From an uncultured Collinsella sp. (lineage in GTDB: Bacteria > Actinomycetota > Coriobacteriia > Coriobacteriales > Coriobacteriaceae), in the NCBI GenBank assembly GCA_902465105.1, contig CABQLM010000043.1, positions 1-18,288 on the forward strand: a stretch of DNA of 18,288 nucleotides, written 5' to 3'. The position numbers and the translations under genes were made by a program. The notes below the pieces were generated by a model, which saw only the letters and a list, made by a program, of their open reading frames with translations, did not search any database and was not told where the DNA came from. Position 1 is the stretch's first letter. Every line of letters begins with the position of its first letter. Shown here piece after piece: positions 13,095-18,288 of the stretch.

Positions 13095-15608
13095 ATGCAT
13101 ATGCCGAGCAAAATCGAAAAGAAGCAAAAGGCCGCTAAGCTGCGCAAGCCGCCGCGCGACTTCTCGTACACGCAAAATCGAGAGCTCAGCTGGCTGCGTT
13201 TTGACAACCGTGTGCTCGACGAGGCCTTCGATGAATCCGTGCCGCTGTTCGAGCGCCTTAAATTCGTCTCGATCTTCGAGTCCAACCTCGACGAATTCCT
13301 TATGGTTCGCGTGGGCGGCCTGTCCGACCTGGCAGAACTCAAAAAACAGCCTGTCGATAACAAGAGCAATATGACCGCCTCCGAACAGGTCGATGCCGTC
13401 ATGGCAGAGCTGCCCGGGCTCCTTACCCGCTGGGAGTCGATCTTTAAGAGCATCGAGGGCAAGCTCGACACTCTGGGCGTTCACCGCGCCCGCATCGATT
13501 CGCTTACGCCCGAGGAACATACCTTTGTAACCCGCTACTTCCAGGCCTACGTATCGCCGGTCATCTCGCCGTTGGTCATCGACCCGCGCCACCCCTTCCC
13601 CAACCTGCGCAACGGTGCGCTCTATCTGGCTTGCGGCCTAGACGGCGTCACCGACGAGGAGAGCCTGCTGGGCCTTATCGAGATTCCCGCCTCGATGAAC
13701 CGCGTGGTCGAGATTCCCTCGCCCACCGGCACCTACTCCTACATTCTGCTCGAGGACGTCATTCTCGCCTGCCTGGATAGCTGCTTTGGCTCCTATAAGC
13801 CGCTGGATCGCGCGCTGATCCGCGTCACTCGCAATGCCGATATCGACCCGGACGGCGAGGGCGTCGAGGAGGAAGAGGATTACCGCCAGCACATGAAGCG
13901 CATCCTCAAAAAGCGCCTGCGCCTGCAGCCGGTGGTACTCGCCGTATCGGGCTCACTCGAAAAGCCAACGCTCAAGACCATCCGCAAAGCGCTCGAGCTT
14001 TCGCGCCGCTCGGTTTTTACCTGCGATATCCCGCTCAACCTGGGCTACGTCTTTGGCATTGAGGGCAAGATTCCCGAGCACCTGCGCAACGAGCTGCTCT
14101 TTACGCCGTTTAAGCCGCAGCCCAACCCCACCATCGATATGACCCGCTCCATCCGCGAGCAGGTGCTGCAGCACGACAAGCTGCTCTTTTACCCTTACGA
14201 GGCCATGAACCCGTTCTTGGACCTGGTGCACGAAGCAGCCTACGACCCCGAGTGCATCTCGCTGCGCATCACGCTCTACCGCGTGGCCAAACAAAGCCGC
14301 CTATGTGAGTCGCTCATCGATGCTGCCGAAAACGGCAAAGAGGTCACGGTACTCATGGAGCTGCGCGCCCGCTTTGACGAGCAGAACAACATCGAATGGG
14401 CCGAGCGCCTTGAAGAGGCCGGCTGCACCGTTATCTACGGCTCCGAGGGCTTTAAGTGCCACTCCAAGATCTGCCAGCTCACCTATCGCGAGGGCATGGC
14501 GCTTACCCGTCTGACGCTTTTGGGCACCGGCAACTTTAACGAGAAGACGGCCAAGCTCTACAGCGACTTTATGCTCATGACCGCGCATCCCGGCATCGGC
14601 GAGGACGCCAACCTGTTCTTCCGCAACCTGTCGCTGGGCAACCTGCGCGGTGACTACCGCTTCCTGGGCGTGGCGCCCGTGGGCCTCAAGCCGCTCATCA
14701 TGCGCGGCCTGGACCGCGAGATTCAGCGCGCCCTTGTCGGCGAGCCCGCCCGTGTGTTCTTTAAGCTCAACTCGCTCACCGACCGCGAGGTCATCGACAA
14801 GATCGCCGAGGCATCGTGCGCCGGTGTGCGCGTGGACATGATCATCCGCGGCATCTCGTGCCTCAAGCCCGGTGTTCCGGGCAAGACCGAGAACGTGCAC
14901 GTGCGCTCCATCGTCGGACGCTTTTTGGAGCATGCGCGCGTCTATGCCTTTGGCGTGGACTCGGACATGATCTACCTGAGCTCGGCAGACATGATGACGC
15001 GCAACACCGAGCACCGCGTGGAGATCGCCTTCCCCGTGCTCGACCCCACCTGCCGCGCCCTGGTGCACGAGTACATGGGCATGCAGTTGCGCGACAACGT
15101 GAAGGCACGCAGCCTGACGAGTGACGGCACCTGGGTTCCGGTGGAGCGCAAAGAGGGCGAGAAGCCCTTCAACTCGCAGGAAGCTCTGCTGGAGCGTGCC
15201 TATCGCAACGCCGAGGCCGCCGCGCAGCAGCGCGCACAGGAGAAGGAACGCGTGGCCGAAGAAGTTATTCAAGCCGAGGTTGAGCGCGAGGCAGTTGTCG
15301 AGCCCACTGCCGAGCCGGAAGCAGTTGCCAAGGCAGAACCCGCGCTCGCATCCCAACCTGAGCCCAAACAGCAGCCGGCCGCGCCCGAGGTTCAGAAGGT
15401 TCAGGCGACCGTCATTGAGCCCGAGCCTGCACCTGCACCTCAGCCCGAGCCGCAGGTCACCAAGCCCGCACCCGAGAAGAGTGCCCGCCGCGGGAAGCCC
15501 GCTGGCAAGACCAAGGCCATCGAGCGCCATCGCCCCGGTCGCGTGCGCATGGGACTGGGTCTGATCGGCCTAGGCCTTAAGACACTCATTACCGGCAAGA
15601 CGAAATAG
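13095..15608 (+). CDS. ppk1: Polyphosphate kinase 1 with long C-terminal tail
   Basis: The 837-aa enzyme reversibly transfers the ATP gamma-phosphate to inorganic polyphosphate. The N-terminal domain opens with NRELSWLRFDNRVLDEA (28-44), a family hallmark. Key residues visible are R391 (RITLYR), R423/R425 (MELRARFDE), the phosphorylated histidine H456 in FKCHSKI, GTGNFNEKTAKLYSD (477-491), and H613 in the second phospholipase-D-like domain (EHARVYAFG). The catalytic part ends near 690. Residues about 700-795 are Ala/Glu/Pro/Gln-rich low complexity and 797-837 are basic with a glycine-rich hydrophobic stretch (MGLGLIGLGLKTLI). The ATG at 13095 has only a weak ribosome site, and the next ATG at 13101 is an alternative. 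It is followed by its own terminator. Confidence 0.95.
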   Translation: MHMPSKIEKKQKAAKLRKPPRDFSYTQNRELSWLRFDNRVLDEAFDESVPLFERLKFVSIFESNLDEFLMVRVGGLSDLAELKKQPVDNKSNMTASEQVDAVMAELPGLLTRWESIFKSIEGKLDTLGVHRARIDSLTPEEHTFVTRYFQAYVSPVISPLVIDPRHPFPNLRNGALYLACGLDGVTDEESLLGLIEIPASMNRVVEIPSPTGTYSYILLEDVILACLDSCFGSYKPLDRALIRVTRNADIDPDGEGVEEEEDYRQHMKRILKKRLRLQPVVLAVSGSLEKPTLKTIRKALELSRRSVFTCDIPLNLGYVFGIEGKIPEHLRNELLFTPFKPQPNPTIDMTRSIREQVLQHDKLLFYPYEAMNPFLDLVHEAAYDPECISLRITLYRVAKQSRLCESLIDAAENGKEVTVLMELRARFDEQNNIEWAERLEEAGCTVIYGSEGFKCHSKICQLTYREGMALTRLTLLGTGNFNEKTAKLYSDFMLMTAHPGIGEDANLFFRNLSLGNLRGDYRFLGVAPVGLKPLIMRGLDREIQRALVGEPARVFFKLNSLTDREVIDKIAEASCAGVRVDMIIRGISCLKPGVPGKTENVHVRSIVGRFLEHARVYAFGVDSDMIYLSSADMMTRNTEHRVEIAFPVLDPTCRALVHEYMGMQLRDNVKARSLTSDGTWVPVERKEGEKPFNSQEALLERAYRNAEAAAQQRAQEKERVAEEVIQAEVEREAVVEPTAEPEAVAKAEPALASQPEPKQQPAAPEVQKVQATVIEPEPAPAPQPEPQVTKPAPEKSARRGKPAGKTKAIERHRPGRVRMGLGLIGLGLKTLITGKTK

Positions 15609-15618
15609 ACGTTTGTAG

Positions 15619-15664
15619 AAGCGCCCCGTATTTGAGGAATGCCCCAGATACGGGGCGCTTTTCC
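15619..15664 (+). terminator. Intrinsic terminator of ppk1
   Basis: A perfect 13-bp stem (15619-15631 with 15648-15660) with a 16-nt loop runs into CTTTTCCC. It begins 10 nt after the ppk1 stop. Confidence 0.85.
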
Positions 15665-15709
15665 CTGCTACCATGGTTGCGGACAAAACCGCGAATGACA
15701 GGCAGGAAT

Positions 15710-17023
15710 ATGAAGCTCACCATAGAATCGATGACCTACGGCGCCGACGGACTGGCGCACGCCGACAACGGCAAGGCCGTCTTTGTGCAGGGCGCCGTGG
15801 CAGGCGACACCGTCGAGGCCGAGGTCGTACAGGACGGCAAGTCGTTCATGCGCGCCCGCACCACCGAGATTCTGGAGCCAAGCCCCGATCGCATTCAGCC
15901 TCCCTGTCCCTTCGTGGGCATCTGCGGCGGTTGTTCGTGGGGCAATCTCTCACGCACCACGCAGCTCGCCGCCAAAGAGCAAAACCTGCGTTCTACACTC
16001 GAGCGCATTGGCAAGTTCGCTCCTGAGCAGGTCGATGAGCTGGTGCAGCCCATCCGCCATACCAAGGACGACTGGGGCTACCGCAACAAGATCGAGCTGG
16101 AGCCCACCGTCGTCAACGGTCGTGTTCGTCTTGGCATGCACGGTGTCGACCCCAGCAGGATTGTGACCGTCGATGCGTGTCCGCTGTTCGATAAGCGTTT
16201 TCCCAAGGCGCTCAAATCGGTCGTCGGCGCGCTCAACTATCTGAGTGGCAGCCACGACCTGGGCCTTGAGCGCGTGGGCATTCGCGCATCGCGCCGCACC
16301 AAGGCGCTCGAGGTCGCACTCTGGACGCCCACGGGCTCCTTCCCGCGCTCGCAGGTCTCCCGCGTTCTGGCAGACGCCGCTCATCCCACGAGTATCGTGC
16401 GCGTAATGAGCAAGGGCGAAAAGAAAGCCCGCCGCGTCTCCAAAGTCGAGATGCTCGCCGGCGAGGGCTCGTGGACTGAGAACATCGCCGAGGGCCAGAT
16501 GCGCCTGTCTGCTCCGTCGTTCTTCCAAGTCAACACCAAGGGTGCCGAGATTTTGATCGAGCTCGTTATGGACGCACTCGATCCGCAGGAAGACGAGCTT
16601 GCCGTGGATCTGTACTGCGGCGCCGGCACCTTTACCCTGCCGCTCGCCCGCCGCTGCGATTACGTCGCCGCCGTCGAGGCCTACGGCCCGGCCGTGCGCG
16701 ACCTGCGTCGCAACCTGGAGATCAACAAGCTCGATAACGTCGACGTCATCGGCGGCGACGCGGTGCGCGAGTTCCCCGATCAGGACGCCGACGTCTTGGT
16801 GGTCGACCCGCCGCGCGCGGGCTTGGCGCCCGAGGCGATCGACCTCATCGCGAGCACGAGCGCCCGCGACGTCGCCTACGTGAGCTGCGACCCGGCAACT
16901 TTGGCCCGCGACCTCAAGCGCTTTGTCGAGGAGGGCACCTTCTCCCCCGTCAAGATCACGCCGGTCGACCTATTCCCGCAAACCTTCCACTGCGAAACCG
17001 TCGTCCACCTCAAGCGCAACTAA
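15710..17023 (+). CDS. TrmA/RumA-family RNA (uracil-5-)-methyltransferase
   Basis: The 437-aa protein is a SAM-dependent uracil C5 methyltransferase, probably acting on 23S rRNA (RlmD/RlmCD type) or tRNA. An N-terminal TRAM domain spans about 1-58. Four cysteines fit the RumA-type 4Fe-4S site: C66, C72, C75 (PCPFVGICGGC) and C157 (DACPLF). The SAM-binding fold shows DLYCGAGTFTLPLA (300-313) and DPPRAGL (366-372). The catalytic nucleophile is C393 in YVSCDPATLARDL, and E429 in HCETVVHL is the likely base. The frame is open from 15632, but that overlaps the ppk1 terminator. The ATG at 15710 has an AGGA site and gives the normal length. Substrate is uncertain because paralogues of this family are common. 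Confidence 0.93.
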   Translation: MKLTIESMTYGADGLAHADNGKAVFVQGAVAGDTVEAEVVQDGKSFMRARTTEILEPSPDRIQPPCPFVGICGGCSWGNLSRTTQLAAKEQNLRSTLERIGKFAPEQVDELVQPIRHTKDDWGYRNKIELEPTVVNGRVRLGMHGVDPSRIVTVDACPLFDKRFPKALKSVVGALNYLSGSHDLGLERVGIRASRRTKALEVALWTPTGSFPRSQVSRVLADAAHPTSIVRVMSKGEKKARRVSKVEMLAGEGSWTENIAEGQMRLSAPSFFQVNTKGAEILIELVMDALDPQEDELAVDLYCGAGTFTLPLARRCDYVAAVEAYGPAVRDLRRNLEINKLDNVDVIGGDAVREFPDQDADVLVVDPPRAGLAPEAIDLIASTSARDVAYVSCDPATLARDLKRFVEEGTFSPVKITPVDLFPQTFHCETVVHLKRN

Positions 17024-17061
17024 TCCAATCGCCCATGACCTTCGCCCAATGATTTTTCTGG

Positions 17062-17116
17062 AGCGGAGGTTTAAAATCACTCGCTTCATGATGATTTTTA
17101 ATCCCCGCTTCTTTTT
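17062..17116 (+). terminator. Intrinsic terminator of the RNA methyltransferase gene
   Basis: An imperfect 18-bp stem (17062-17079 with 17092-17109; two mismatches, one G-U) and a 12-nt loop are followed by TCTTTTT. It begins 39 nt after the stop and separates this gene from the DJ-1 unit. Confidence 0.7.
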
Positions 17117-17135
17117 AAACATTGGAAAATTGGAC

Positions 17136-17164
17136 GTGGCAAAAGGGGGTCTTCGGGGTATAAG
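17136..17164 (+). promoter_or_regulatory. Possible promoter of the DJ-1/maf unit
   Basis: GTGGCA (17136-17141), a 17-bp spacer and TATAAG (17159-17164) lie about 38 nt before the DJ-1 ATG and after the preceding terminator. The -35 matches 4 of 6 consensus bases. Confidence 0.4.
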
Positions 17165-17201
17165 ACGGCTAATTGTATGCCGCCCTATGAAAGGAACCCT
17201 T

Positions 17202-17744
17202 ATGCCCAGCGTTGCCGTTCTTGCCGCCGATGGCTTTGAAACGATTGAATGCCTGACCATGGTCGATGTCATGCGTCGCGGCGGTGTGCGCGCCACGCTC
17301 GTCTCGATCATGCCCACGCGCGAGGTCGTAAGCTCACTGCAGATTCCCGTAACCTGCGACGCACTCTTTGACGAGATTAACTTTGATGAGTATGACTGCG
17401 TCGTGCTGCCCGGCGGTCTGCCCGGTGCCACCAACCTGCGCGCCGACCAGCGTGTCTGCGATGTGGTCTGCGAGTTCGCCGCGACCAAGCACGTTGCCGC
17501 CATCTGCGCTGCCCCGTTTATCCTGGGCGAGCTTGGTCTACTCGAGGGACGCCGCGCCACATGCTTCCCCGGATTTGAGAAGAGCTTCCCCGAGGGCGCT
17601 TACACCGGCGAGAAGGTCACGCAAGACGGCAATATCATCACTGCCAGCGGCATGGCACAGTCGCTCCCCTTTGCCCTGGAGCTGCTGCGCACGCTCGCCG
17701 GCGACAAAGCCGTCGAGAAGGTCGCCGAGGGCATCCAGCTATGA
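17202..17744 (+). CDS. DJ-1/PfpI family protein
   Basis: The 180-aa protein is a DJ-1/PfpI superfamily member close to the DJ-1/YajL/ThiJ branch (about 180-190 aa). The nucleophile-elbow cysteine is C102 (AAICAAPF) and the acidic partner is probably E13 (DGFETIE). VDVMRRGGV (21-29) strongly resembles the DJ-1 segment. VVLPGGLPGATNLR (67-80) and ASGMAQSLPFALELL (148-162) complete the fold. Family members are linked to glyoxal detoxification, protein or nucleotide deglycation and oxidative stress; the exact activity is debated and not readable here. The start at 17202 follows an AAAGGA site 6 nt upstream. An earlier in-frame ATG at 17187 would place that site inside the gene. The stop overlaps the maf start as ATGA. 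Confidence 0.92.
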   Translation: MPSVAVLAADGFETIECLTMVDVMRRGGVRATLVSIMPTREVVSSLQIPVTCDALFDEINFDEYDCVVLPGGLPGATNLRADQRVCDVVCEFAATKHVAAICAAPFILGELGLLEGRRATCFPGFEKSFPEGAYTGEKVTQDGNIITASGMAQSLPFALELLRTLAGDKAVEKVAEGIQL

Positions 17745-18288
17745 TTTTGGCTTCGCAATCGCCGCGCCGCATTGAGCTGATGCGCGAGGCAGGCTATAAC
17801 ATTCGCGTAATTCCCGCAGATATCGATGAAACGCCTTTTGATGGCGAAGCTCCGCTTACGCTCGTCGAGCGCTTGGCACGTGCCAAAGCCGCTGCCGTCG
17901 CGGCCAAGCATGCCGAATCCAATGAGCTGACCGTCGCGGCCGATACCATCGTCACCTTCGATGGCAAGATTTTGGGTAAGCCTGCAAACGAGGACGAGGC
18001 GCGCACCATGCTCCGCGAGCTTTCGGGTCGCACGCACCAGGTGGCGACCGGCGTGTGCATCGTTAAAGCCGGCGACGCCACAGCTCCGCATGCCGCCGAG
18101 AGCCTGTCGTTTGTCGATGTGACCGACGTGACGTTCTATGAGCTTACCGAAGAGCAGATCGAGCACTATGTTGCCTCCGGCGAACCCATGGACAAGGCCG
18201 GAGCCTACGGCATCCAGGGCACAGGCGGCCGCATGCTTGTGCACGATATTTCGGGCGACTTTTACAACGTGGTGGGTCTGCCCATCGC
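17741..18288 (+). CDS. maf: Maf-family nucleotide pyrophosphatase (3' end missing)
   Basis: The visible 182 codons start at an ATG overlapping the DJ-1 stop (ATGA), so translation is probably coupled. The product is a Maf/YhdE-type nucleoside triphosphate pyrophosphatase, which hydrolyses dTTP, UTP or modified nucleotides to monophosphates and PPi. Typical features are the N-terminal SQSPRR (5-10), D68 in AADTIV, GKILGKP (75-81), SGRTHQVATGV (95-105), KAGAYGIQG and the terminal GDFYNVVGLP. The window ends in the codon after that motif, near the usual end of the protein (about 190-200 aa), so only a short tail is missing. The frame is intact throughout. Confidence 0.93.
   Translation, partial: MILASQSPRRIELMREAGYNIRVIPADIDETPFDGEAPLTLVERLARAKAAAVAAKHAESNELTVAADTIVTFDGKILGKPANEDEARTMLRELSGRTHQVATGVCIVKAGDATAPHAAESLSFVDVTDVTFYELTEEQIEHYVASGEPMDKAGAYGIQGTGGRMLVHDISGDFYNVVGLPI

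Overview
The gene content, high-GC coding sequence and AT-rich intergenic DNA suggest a chromosomal segment from a Coriobacteriia actinobacterium, most likely Collinsella or a close relative. This is inferred from overall character, not from a marker gene. No rRNA, tRNA, CRISPR array, transposase or phage gene was seen.

Layout. (1) Positions 1-3219, minus strand: a winged-helix DNA-binding protein, then pyrG (CTP synthase), then xerD (tyrosine recombinase) starting 2 nt after the pyrG stop. (2) 3468-4949, minus: a DUF1846/UPF0371 protein between a strong terminator and a TATAAT box. (3) About 5.2-12.8 kb, minus: an arginine-catabolism island with two units. The distal unit is arcA (copy 2) followed by a PLP aminotransferase. 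The proximal unit is arcA (copy 1), ornithine carbamoyltransferase and a YfcC/DcuC-type transporter. Arginine deiminase makes citrulline and ammonia, and the carbamoyltransferase makes ornithine and carbamoyl phosphate. The transporter probably exchanges or imports a pathway amino acid. Carbamate kinase (arcC), the ATP-yielding last step, is not in the window. (4) 13.1-18.3 kb, plus strand: ppk1 with an unusual C-terminal tail, a TrmA/RumA-type RNA uracil methyltransferase, a DJ-1/PfpI protein, and a Maf nucleotide pyrophosphatase that overlaps the DJ-1 gene and runs off the edge.

The most interesting region is the arc island. The two arcA genes are identical base for base over about 1267 bp, covering the CDS and 24 nt upstream. 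Their promoters have diverged but keep the same architecture: two CCGTTC direct repeats exactly 21 bp apart, a 17-bp-spaced promoter and a leader of about 76 nt. That leader can fold into two hairpins whose differences largely preserve pairing. This looks like an old paralogous pair whose coding part was homogenised by gene conversion while the regulatory parts drifted under structural constraint. Other gene junctions in the island also carry strong hairpins, including a roughly 210-nt 3' tail with five hairpins before the terminator. A regulator reading the 21-bp repeats and an RNA-level control layer are inferences to be tested.
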